Of a stretch of DNA of 64,000 nt, positions 57,518-64,000 are shown piece after piece; position 1 is the stretch's first letter, and the number at the start of each line of letters is the position of its first letter. A program made the translations under genes and the position numbers. Source of the stretch: Levilactobacillus fuyuanensis (GTDB lineage Bacteria > Bacillota > Bacilli > Lactobacillales > Lactobacillaceae); assembly GCF_003946395.1 (NCBI RefSeq), contig NZ_RHNZ01000014.1, positions 18,416 through 82,415 of the forward strand, read 5' to 3'. Below the pieces are notes generated by a model, which saw nothing but the letters and a program-made list of their open reading frames with translations, was not told where the DNA came from and searched no databases.

Positions 57518-57546
57518 TTGCGTTTGAATGGGTGGCTTGCTATAGT
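57518..57546 (+). promoter_or_regulatory. Promoter of the second Panacea-type gene
   Basis: TTGCGT (57518-57523), 17-bp spacer, TATAGT (57541-57546), then TAGG. Confidence 0.65.
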
Positions 57547-57586
57547 TAGGACACAGCAATTATAAGACGAAAAGAGGCGATGATTC

Positions 57587-58045
57587 ATGGATGTTTTTAA
57601 AATTGTAAACTGGTTCCGAGTGGAGAGTCATGCGCAGATGCGCTTATACGACGCTGATGAACTGAGCTTGATGCGAGTGATGAAGTTACTTTATTACGTG
57701 CAAGGAACAAATTTAGCAGTGTATGGAGAATGTGCTTTTGATGACCAGATTCTAGCTTGGCAATCGGGGCCGGCAATTGCGTCGGTTGAAGGTAAGTATG
57801 CTGGGAAGATTAGTATTGTTGGTCAGATATCTAAAAAAGCTGCGGCCGATTTTGAAGAAATTGAAGTGAATCATCACAACCTGGCTGATGTTTTACACGC
57901 CGTTTGGGACGCATATGGGACGCTATCTGCACTAGAGTTAGTTGCCCAAAGCAAGGCAGAAAATCCTTGGCGGGAAACTGAGATAGGTCAAGTAATCTCA
58001 AACGAGAAGATGCGCGCCTTTTTTAAAACAGTGGTTGTCAGCTAA
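57587..58045 (+). CDS. SocA/Panacea-type antitoxin-like protein, paralogue 2
   Basis: 152 residues, ATG 57587 with AGAGGCGATG upstream. Shares with its neighbours VNWFRVESHAQM, LLYYVQGTNLAVYGECAFDD, the glycine-rich SGPAIASVEGKYAG and LADVLHAVWDAYGTLSALEL. Codon use is more AT-rich than in paralogues 1 and 3. Unlike them it is followed at once (1 bp) by another reading frame with a frameshift, the layout expected for an antitoxin-toxin pair. It would be the antitoxin. Confidence 0.8.
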   Translation: MDVFKIVNWFRVESHAQMRLYDADELSLMRVMKLLYYVQGTNLAVYGECAFDDQILAWQSGPAIASVEGKYAGKISIVGQISKKAAADFEEIEVNHHNLADVLHAVWDAYGTLSALELVAQSKAENPWRETEIGQVISNEKMRAFFKTVVVS

Positions 58046-58046
58046 G

Positions 58047-58474
58047 GTGAGTAAGAAAATAACGATAAAAAATCCACCACGCAAGGAATCTCGAATCAGC
58101 GTAGTTAGAAGGTCGGACCGACGCCTTGTTTTTAATTTTTCTTTTTTGACACATGATCGAAAATATGGGCTCGAATCTCGACAATTTAGCAAAGATATCA
58201 AAAGCACTTTTTTGACGAATCTATCCCGGCTATCGCAAGCACCATTTGAACAGATTCTATTACTGGATAAACGTCATGGATTGGAACGATTACCGCAAGC
58301 GCAGGTTAACTTTGCAATGAGTCAGGACTTTATCAAATCGGGTAGGTTTGAGGCTTGTTTGACGGGATTATGGATTTTCGTCTAAATACAAAGGGGCGGG
58401 TTATCGGTATGATTCTGAATGAGACATTCTATATTCTGGCATTTGATCTAAGCTTTAGTACGTACCAACATTGA
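58047..58474 (+). pseudogene. Candidate Panacea-associated toxin, broken by a one-base deletion
   Basis: Frame 1 from GTG 58047 encodes 112 residues (SKKITIKNPPRKES...ACLTGLWIFV) to TAA at 58383. A shift by one base at TGGAT (58371-58375) instead continues WDFRLNTKGRVIGMILNETF and YILAFDLSFSTYQH to TGA 58472. Restoring one G (TGGGAT) would give a 142-residue protein. The C-terminal pattern GMILNETFYILAFDxxxxxY is what a conserved family end looks like and the frame has no stop, so the upstream frame alone is probably a truncated product. Its toxic nature is inferred only from position behind the Panacea-type gene. Confidence 0.6.
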
Positions 58475-58539
58475 ACATAAATAGTTGCCCAATCGTTTGT
58501 CCAGCCGTGATATAGCTCATAGGGTACGTACGATTGGGG

Positions 58540-58568
58540 TTGTGTCTGGCGGCTGACCTTGTTATCAT
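58540..58568 (+). promoter_or_regulatory. Promoter of the third Panacea-type gene
   Basis: TTGTGT (58540-58545), 17-bp spacer, TATCAT (58563-58568), preceded by ACGATTGG as in the other two promoters. Confidence 0.65.
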
Positions 58569-58629
58569 GAGTCTAAGGCAGAATTGAGTAGACGGAGTTG
58601 ACAGGAAGGCTTTCCAAGGAGGGTCCGAA

Positions 58630-59109
58630 GTGAACAACGATATCGATCAAATGGTCAATTGGTTTCGGGTCAAGAGCAACCAACAGATGCAGGAATTGGA
58701 TGCCGATGAATTGAGTCGAGCGAAGGTTTCACAGTTGCTGTATTACGTACAGGGCATCTGCGTGGTTGTCTACGGCATCAATGCGTTTACCGATGATCTG
58801 GTTGCGGGCGAACGCGGGGTTATGATTCCCGCGGTGGAACGCCAATATGCTGGTGAGACTGGCATTGTTGGTTACATTTCGTCTGAGGATCAGGCCGACT
58901 ATGACTACTTAGCGTCCATTCAACAGTTTCAGGCCATCTTAGAGTGCGTCTGGCAGACCTTTGGGCACCTGTCAGCTATCGACCTAATGGAAATGGTGCA
59001 GTACGAGCAACCGTGGGCTGAAACGCTTCCGGGGGAGGCCATTTCCACAGAACTGATGGAAGATTACTTCAAAGATAAGGTTATTGCTAAAATCAAAACG
59101 GACAATTAA
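58630..59109 (+). CDS. SocA/Panacea-type antitoxin-like protein, paralogue 3
   Basis: 159 residues from GTG 58630 behind CAAGGAGGG. VNWFRVKSNQQMQ, LLYYVQGICVVVYGINAFTD and ILECVWQTFGHLSAIDLMEM align with paralogues 1 and 2. The central proline-glycine segment is altered (AGERGVMIPAVERQYAGE in place of the NGPVIAAV-like block), so partner recognition may differ. No adjacent toxin frame; a shared bidirectional terminator with asnA follows. Confidence 0.78.
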   Translation: MNNDIDQMVNWFRVKSNQQMQELDADELSRAKVSQLLYYVQGICVVVYGINAFTDDLVAGERGVMIPAVERQYAGETGIVGYISSEDQADYDYLASIQQFQAILECVWQTFGHLSAIDLMEMVQYEQPWAETLPGEAISTELMEDYFKDKVIAKIKTDN

Positions 59110-59124
59110 ACAGTCCGTAACAAA

Positions 59125-59178
59125 AAAGCGTCATTCGTTAGCACCGAGGATTTCCCCCAGGCTAACGAATGACGCTTT
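59125..59178. terminator. Bidirectional terminator between paralogue 3 and asnA
   Basis: AAAGCGTCATTCGTTAGC (59125-59142) and GCTAACGAATGACGCTTT (59161-59178) form a perfect 18-bp stem with an 18-nt loop. A-run before and CTTTCC after serve the two directions. Confidence 0.93.
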
Positions 59179-59198
59179 CCTACTATATTAATCTAGTT

Positions 59199-60206
59199 TT
59201 ATAACAAATGAATGTTGGCAGCTTCACACTGGTCGATCATGGCTTGTGGCCAGATGGACGTTTGAACTTCACCAACGTGCGCCTTACCCAGTAATAACAT
59301 GCATAACCGGGATTGGCCGATCCCACCACCAATGGTGTAGGGGAGTTCTTCGTTCATGATCATCTTGTGGTATGGCAGGCTCAGACGGTCTTCTGCATGG
59401 GCAATCTTTAATTGCTTTTGCATGGAGGCAGCGTCGACCCGGACACCCATACTGGAGATTTCAATGGCTTGTTGTAGAGGTTCGTACCAGAACATGATGT
59501 CACCGTTTAATTCCCAGTCGTCGTAGTCAGGGGCCCGACCGTCGTGACGCTTGCCGCTCTTCAAGGCACCACCGATCTTCATTAAGAAGACACAGCCCCA
59601 TTTCTTACTGATGGCGTTCTCACGTTCACGTGGGGTCATTTCAGGGTACATATCTTCCAATTCTTGGGTGGTAATGAAGTGGATTTCGTCTGGTAAGTGG
59701 TGAACGGCTTGTGGGAACTTGTACCAAACTTCGTGTTCCATGTGCTTAATCACTTTGAAGATGGTACGAACCGTGGACTTCAAGGTATCAATCGTCCGTT
59801 CGTCCTTGGCGATAATCTTTTCCCAGTCCCATTGGTCGACGTAAGCGGAGTGGAAGTTATCCAAGTCTTCGTCTTTCCGGATGGCGTTCATGTTGGTGTA
59901 CAGGCCTTCATGCATTTGGAAGCTGTTCTTCTTTAAGGCAACCCGCTTCCACTTGGCGAGGGAGTGGACAATTTCCATTTGAGAATCGCCCATGTCAGCC
60001 ATCGTGAAGGAAACCGGCTTTTCTACACCGTTTAAGTTATCGTTCAACCCAGTGGATTTTTCAACGAACATTGGAGCCGTCAGCCGAGAGAGGTTGAGTT
60101 GCTTCCCGAATTCATCTTGGAAAGTTTCACGGATGTAGCGAATAGCCTCTTGAGTTTCTTTGATGGATAATTTTGGATCGTATGATTTTGGAATAATTAA
60201 ATGCAT
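59199..60206 (-). CDS. asnA: Aspartate-ammonia ligase (asparagine synthetase A)
   Basis: 335 residues on the minus strand from ATG 60206, SD AAAGGAGAA. Makes asparagine from aspartate, ammonia and ATP; related to class II aspartyl/asparaginyl-tRNA synthetase cores. [20 protein letters not shown] start, [40 protein letters not shown] and the C-terminal [20 protein letters not shown] (ATP site) are diagnostic. Expression is controlled by an Asn-specifier T-box leader. Confidence 0.98.
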   Translation of the reverse strand: MHLIIPKSYDPKLSIKETQEAIRYIRETFQDEFGKQLNLSRLTAPMFVEKSTGLNDNLNGVEKPVSFTMADMGDSQMEIVHSLAKWKRVALKKNSFQMHEGLYTNMNAIRKDEDLDNFHSAYVDQWDWEKIIAKDERTIDTLKSTVRTIFKVIKHMEHEVWYKFPQAVHHLPDEIHFITTQELEDMYPEMTPRERENAISKKWGCVFLMKIGGALKSGKRHDGRAPDYDDWELNGDIMFWYEPLQQAIEISSMGVRVDAASMQKQLKIAHAEDRLSLPYHKMIMNEELPYTIGGGIGQSRLCMLLLGKAHVGEVQTSIWPQAMIDQCEAANIHLL

Positions 60207-60214
60207 AAGCGATT

Positions 60215-60530
60215 CTCCTTTGGGTTTGTGTTGAGATAAAATAAAAAAAGTTTTTCCATCCCTTGTGTAATCAAGGGACGAAAAGACTTTTCGCGGTACC
60301 ACCCAAGTTGCCCACTCTAGAAATGGGCCAGCTCAATTAGAGTACAAACATACTCTACCGATGGTAACGTACCGGTTAACGGCTAACCCTACTGTGACTG
60401 TGTCATTCAGGTAGCAACTAAGAAAGTGTTATTCCGAGTAATCAGGCACTGATTGGGTTTTCACTAAGTCCCAACTCACTGACAGGCTGACTAAACGTAC
60501 TCGTCTTTCCTCCGTCTTTTTATCTTATGG
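60215..60530 (-). promoter_or_regulatory. T-box riboswitch of asnA
   Basis: On the minus strand the T-box GGGTGGTACCGCG lies at 60304-60292 and is followed by a terminator (CGTCCCTTG/CAAGGGATG, then AAAAACTTTTTTT, about 60287-60242). In stem I the segment GGAATAACACTTTC presents AAC (60430-60428), the asparagine codon, as specifier. Uncharged tRNA-Asn should permit readthrough. Confidence 0.92.
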
Positions 60531-60535
60531 GATTA

Positions 60536-60563
60536 ATCCTAGCACCTTTTTTTGATTTGTAAA
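60536..60563 (-). promoter_or_regulatory. Promoter of the asnA T-box transcript
   Basis: On the minus strand TTTACA (60563-60558), 16-bp spacer, TAGGAT (60541-60536). Confidence 0.55.
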
Positions 60564-61095
60564 CAAGAAAATTAAAATATGACGAGAATCTTTGCCAGAA
60601 AGAGGCCGATAAACCCGCGGTAGAATCGGCATTCCTGGCGACTGAAATTTTTTTGAAATTTGTGAGTTGACCGGTAGCCGTGGGGGATGAAAGACTTATA
60701 GTGGGAGTGATGCCAATCCGCGGCCTATAACCCTGTAGGCGGTCTCCCTGCGTGACGATTGTCAGCTGTTCCTTCATAAGATGGCTGAGTGAAGCCCACA
60801 AAAGAAAACATGAAAATTGTCGAGACTGCTTATGAAAGGCAGAGAAAGCATTACTGTGGTATAGCTGACCTCTAATCTTGGCAATCTCAATTCAAGTAGA
60901 TTACGCCAATCATCAAAACTTTGCCGTCTTCAGTCTTGTAGACAACGAATCTCAAGTTAGGAATACTGAATCAAGCTAGGCCAAGTAACGTTCACCCAAT
61001 CTCCTGGTTACCCACAATAGTCATTCCTTATTTCCAATTAGCCAGTGACAAATCAAATAAATCCCGCCAGAATACGCTTTCACGCCGGTTTTACC
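60564..61095. other. 530-bp region with a possible toxin relic
   Basis: A hairpin GCCGAT/ATCGGC near 60604-60630 and a degraded minus-strand frame (60887-61024) are all that stands out. No intact gene. Confidence 0.5.
60887..61024 (-). pseudogene. Possible relic of a RelE/ParE-type toxin C-terminus
   Basis: On the minus strand one frame reads MTIVGNQEIG, stop, TLLGLA, stop, FSIPNLRFVVYKTEDGKVL then MIGVIYLN and a stop. The end resembles the F-x-IPNxRxVVYKxEDxxVxxIxVIY strand pattern of RelE/ParE toxins. Both internal stops are TGA. The match is short, so this is tentative. Confidence 0.3.
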
Positions 61096-61124
61096 TTGAC
61101 ATTCCACCCAATCAAAATTAGAAT
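61096..61124 (+). promoter_or_regulatory. Promoter of the APC permease gene
   Basis: TTGACA (61096-61101), 17-bp spacer, TAGAAT (61119-61124). Confidence 0.8.
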
Positions 61125-61177
61125 ATAATAATTAGTCTTATTAAATTCTCATTATATGGGTGGAAGGAGGAGTCGCA

Positions 61178-62596
61178 ATGGCAAAGCAGCCACTACAACT
61201 ATTTATCAAGAAGCAGGTGCAGACTGACTTATACAAGAAAACGGGGTTGGAGAAGACCTTAACGGCTTTTAGTCTGACCACCATGGGCATCGGTGCAATC
61301 GTGGGTTCCGGGATTTTCATCACGCCCGGCCTGATTGCGGCCAACTACACGGGGCCGAGTGTCATGTTGTCGTACGTGATCGCCGTGGTCGTCTGTGCGA
61401 TGGCTGCGCTGTGTTATTCCGAATTCTCCTCCACGATTCCCTTAGCCGGGAGTGCCTACACCTATGTTTATGCCGTGTTTGGTGAATTCGTTGCCTGGAT
61501 TCTGGGATGGGCGTTGATCTCCGAGTATCTCTTCGCTGTCTCGTCGGTGGCTGTCAGTTGGTCATCGTACTTCCAGAACTTGATGGGGGGCTTCGGGATT
61601 AAATTACCGGCGTTCCTCCAAGCCGCAGCGGGGACCGCTGGCGTCAAAGGTGGCGGTATCGATATTGTGGCCTTACTGATTACCATGCTGGTAGCCGGAC
61701 TGCTCTCAAAGGGAATTCGAGAGTCCGCTCGTATCAACAACATCATGGTTATCGTTAAAATTTTGGTTATTCTTTTATTTATTGCAATTGCTATTTTTTA
61801 TGTCAAGCCTTCAAACTATCGACCATTCTTACCATTCGGTACGCACGGGGTCTTCAAGGGGGCCGCGGTGGCCTTCTACGCCTACATCGGGTTCGATGCC
61901 GTGTCGACCGCCAGTGAGGAAGTTAAGAATCCTAAACGCAACATGCCTATCGGAATCATCTCGTCACTACTGGTTGCTGCGGTGCTCTACATCAGCCTGT
62001 CTGCCGTCCTAGTGGGGGTTGTCCATTACACCAAGCTCGGCGTGGCCGATCCTGTGGCCTTTGCCCTCAACCTGATTCATCAGGACTGGGCGGCCGGGGT
62101 GATTTCCTTTGGGGCCATCGTGGGGATGACGACCGTGTTGATTGTCATGTCTTATGGGGGAACACGACTGTTGTTTGCCATCAGTCGCGATGGCTTACTG
62201 CCAGCGTCACTGAAGAAATTACATCCGAAGACGCACGTTCCCGTGGCCAATACCTGGATTTTCGGGATCGTTGCCAGCATTTTTGCGGCATTTATTCCCA
62301 TTGATAAGATTGCTGAATTGGTTAACATTGGAACGTTGTCGGCGTTTGCGATGGTCTCACTCGGGATTGTCTTTCTGCGACACGACGAGCGCTTCAAGGA
62401 TATGGACACGTCGTTTAAAGTGCCCTGGTATCCCGTGTTACCGATTGCCTCCTTCTTGGCCTGCGTCTATCTGATGACGCAGTTACAACCATTTACCTGG
62501 GAAGCCTTTGGAATCTGGGTCGTGATCGGTCTCATCGTCTACGTGAGCTACGGCTACCATCACAGTCGTGTTCGGCGTGAAACGTCTGCGGATTAA
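61178..62596 (+). CDS. APC-family amino-acid permease (cationic amino-acid type)
   Basis: 472 residues with 12 membrane helices, ATG 61178 behind GGAAGGAGGAG. Helix 1 has TTMGIGAIVGSGIFITPG, and the helix 6 to 7 region AFYAYIGFDAVSTASEEVKN is the hallmark of the YfnA/CAT-like branch. Substrate is uncertain (basic, branched-chain or other amino acids). Sequence is unlike lysP in the same window, so it is a separate import route. Monocistronic, with strong promoter and terminator. Confidence 0.9.
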   Translation: MAKQPLQLFIKKQVQTDLYKKTGLEKTLTAFSLTTMGIGAIVGSGIFITPGLIAANYTGPSVMLSYVIAVVVCAMAALCYSEFSSTIPLAGSAYTYVYAVFGEFVAWILGWALISEYLFAVSSVAVSWSSYFQNLMGGFGIKLPAFLQAAAGTAGVKGGGIDIVALLITMLVAGLLSKGIRESARINNIMVIVKILVILLFIAIAIFYVKPSNYRPFLPFGTHGVFKGAAVAFYAYIGFDAVSTASEEVKNPKRNMPIGIISSLLVAAVLYISLSAVLVGVVHYTKLGVADPVAFALNLIHQDWAAGVISFGAIVGMTTVLIVMSYGGTRLLFAISRDGLLPASLKKLHPKTHVPVANTWIFGIVASIFAAFIPIDKIAELVNIGTLSAFAMVSLGIVFLRHDERFKDMDTSFKVPWYPVLPIASFLACVYLMTQLQPFTWEAFGIWVVIGLIVYVSYGYHHSRVRRETSAD

Positions 62597-62630
62597 GTGG
62601 GTAAATCTAACAAAAATTGAGTTCAAACAT

Positions 62631-62668
62631 CGAAGCTTTGCTGCAGAGACGGCAAGGCTTTGTTTTTT
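62631..62668 (+). terminator. Terminator after the APC permease gene
   Basis: GAAGCTTTGC pairs with GCAAGGCTTT around a TGCAGAGACG loop, then GTTTTTT. Confidence 0.85.
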
Positions 62669-62796
62669 ATTAAGAATGTTATGAACTCAGGAAGTGTTAA
62701 GGAAAGGCCCCTATAATGGACAGGTCAGTTAATACGAGAATAATTTAACCCCATCCGGTAAGCTAACGGGTGGATGGAAGGGTGGTCAACACAACC

Positions 62797-63861
62797 ATGG
62801 AACCGCGACTGAGACCAAGAAGAAAGCGTCATCCCATTCGCAACATCATTATTATCCTGCTTCTAGCGTTATTAGCAGGTGGAACAGCCTACGGGATGCA
62901 TAAGTATGAAAGTTTAAAGAACACCGTGAAGAGCTCCTACAAGGCGTCTGGGGTGAAGAAGCTACGGAATGTCGATGCGCAACTATCCGCGAAGAAGCCA
63001 ATTTCGATTCTCCTGATGGGGACCGATACGGGGGCTTTGGGGCGGACGTTTGCCGGGCGGACGGATAGCATGATGGTCGTGACCATCAATCCTAAGACGG
63101 ATAAGACGACGATTACCAGTATCCCGCGGGACACAGCCGTGAATATTCCCGGTTACGAGGACTACGGCGTGTCTAAGATTAATGCGGCGTACGCCTATGG
63201 CAAGTCCAAGACGGCCATCACGACCGTGCAACAGATGCTGAATATCCCAATTGACTTCTATGCCATCATCAACATGGGCGGGATGGAAAAGATCATCAAC
63301 GAGGTCGGCGGGGTGACATTGACGTCAACGCTGAGCTTTAGTTATGGCGGGTATACCTTCAAGAAGGGCGTCAAGACCCATATGAACGGGAAGAAAGCCT
63401 TGGCTTACTCGCGGATGCGTGATGACGATCCGAAGGGGGACTACGGTCGGCAGACGCGGCAGCGGAAGGTCATCATGGCCTTGCTGAAGAAGTCTGGCTC
63501 CGTTAGCACCTTGCTTAACGAGAAGTTTATTAGTTCACTGACGAAGCAAACCCAGACGGATCTGACGTTTAACGATTTGACCGCCTTAGCCACGAACTAT
63601 CTGTCAGCGACCAAGCACATCAAGACGACCCACCTGCAAGGGACGAGTGAGACCATTAACAGCCAGAGTATGGAAGTGGCCTCAAAAACCGAACTTCAAC
63701 GGGTGACAAATTACATTCGCAACGGGCTGAGTCTTGAATATAAGAAGACTGGGACGATTGCCAACATGGACGCGGCAACGACCACGACAACCAGCACAGA
63801 TACGACTGGAAGTAATGGGGATGCCAGTGGTTCTAATGGTGGACCCGGTAGTGGCTATTAA
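62797..63861 (+). CDS. LytR-CpsA-Psr family glycopolymer transferase
   Basis: 354 residues from ATG 62797; GGAAGGGTGG lies upstream and GTG 62782 is an alternative. One N-terminal membrane helix (about 15-35) anchors an extracellular LCP domain. Catalytic-domain motifs: LLMGTDTG, GRTDSMMVVTINP, SIPRDT and the arginines of YGRQTRQRKVIM that bind the polyprenyl pyrophosphate. LCP enzymes transfer wall teichoic acid or capsule from lipid carrier to peptidoglycan. The last ~30 residues are a low-complexity Thr/Ser/Gly/Asn tail. -10 TATAAT is at 62712 without a clear -35. Confidence 0.92.
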   Translation: MEPRLRPRRKRHPIRNIIIILLLALLAGGTAYGMHKYESLKNTVKSSYKASGVKKLRNVDAQLSAKKPISILLMGTDTGALGRTFAGRTDSMMVVTINPKTDKTTITSIPRDTAVNIPGYEDYGVSKINAAYAYGKSKTAITTVQQMLNIPIDFYAIINMGGMEKIINEVGGVTLTSTLSFSYGGYTFKKGVKTHMNGKKALAYSRMRDDDPKGDYGRQTRQRKVIMALLKKSGSVSTLLNEKFISSLTKQTQTDLTFNDLTALATNYLSATKHIKTTHLQGTSETINSQSMEVASKTELQRVTNYIRNGLSLEYKKTGTIANMDAATTTTTSTDTTGSNGDASGSNGGPGSGY

Positions 63862-63963
63862 AGAGCTATCACGAGACAAGGAAGGCACTTTTCACAGCAG
63901 CAGGTTGTGGGCGGTGTCTTTTTGGTTCTATGTCAACTGTTGTTGGTAATTCTATTTATAAAG

Positions 63964-63996
63964 TTGTCTAATCCATTGAGATTAGGCAATTTTTTT
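63964..63996 (+). terminator. Terminator at the window end
   Basis: TTGTCTAATC pairs with GATTAGGCAA around CATTGA, then seven T. An additional weaker GC-rich hairpin lies at about 63882-63925. Confidence 0.85.
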
Positions 63997-64000
63997 GAGT

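Noticed and set aside
58047..58474. Programmed frameshift in the candidate toxin
   Set aside because: No slippery heptamer, stimulatory pseudoknot or SD-like element was seen at the shift; a simple deletion is the plainer reading.

Overview
The window is a stretch of chromosome from a low-to-mid GC Gram-positive bacterium of the Lactobacillaceae. Gene order points there: ctsR-clpC lies just upstream of rpoB-rpoC, a competence prepilin peptidase sits on the opposite strand between rpoC and rpsL, and the str operon (rpsL-rpsG-fusA, no tuf) is followed by an S10-spc-alpha ribosomal cluster that runs into ecfA1-ecfA2-ecfT-truA-rplM-rpsI. T-box and lysine riboswitch leaders, strong AGGAGG ribosome sites and many TTG/GTG starts agree. 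I cannot fix genus or species from sequence alone; a Levilactobacillus/Lactiplantibacillus-type organism is my guess.

Layout: 0-8.3 kb holds accessory genes (MerR regulator, two GNAT acetyltransferases, CDF zinc exporter plus DtxR regulator, two-part ThrE-type exporter, PAP2 phosphatase, alpha/beta hydrolase). 8.3-13.4 kb holds a lysine-riboswitch-controlled permease, a deoxynucleoside kinase and T-box-controlled serS. 13.6-14.8 kb is an eight-gene tRNA cluster. 15-18 kb is the CtsR/ClpC stress operon. 18.3-26.5 kb is a TetR regulator then rpoB-rpoC. 27-28.6 kb is a minus-strand comC-radC-like-small ORF group. 28.6-52.8 kb is the translation and transcription core, interrupted by a MATE exporter at 32.3 kb. 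52.9-64 kb is accessory again: an AT-rich acyltransferase, a transposase relic, KtrB-KtrA potassium uptake, three SocA/Panacea-type antitoxin-like genes with one frameshifted partner, T-box-controlled asnA on the minus strand, an APC permease and an LCP cell-wall ligase.

The core is set for growth-linked expression: rpoBC, rpsL, rpsJ, infA and rplM each have a TTGNNN-17-TANNNT promoter followed by a structured leader. Several leaders (rpoB, fusA, infA) contain intrinsic-terminator-like hairpins upstream of the gene, which suggests attenuation or autoregulation. Amino-acid supply genes use direct RNA sensing (lysine riboswitch, Ser T-box, Asn T-box).

The most unusual signals are two families of structured intergenic repeats. 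One has four ~190-bp copies (1.0, 4.0, 11.1, 11.5 kb), one 67-bp internally deleted copy (4.5 kb) and a solo end (11.75 kb); the outer stem differs in sequence between copies yet stays self-complementary. The other is a four-unit array behind rpoC whose ~100-nt hairpin shows compensatory changes between units. The third point of interest is the trio of Panacea-type paralogues at 56.9-59.1 kb, each with its own promoter, with a one-base deletion inactivating the only candidate toxin. No rRNA gene, CRISPR array, intact insertion sequence or prophage was seen.
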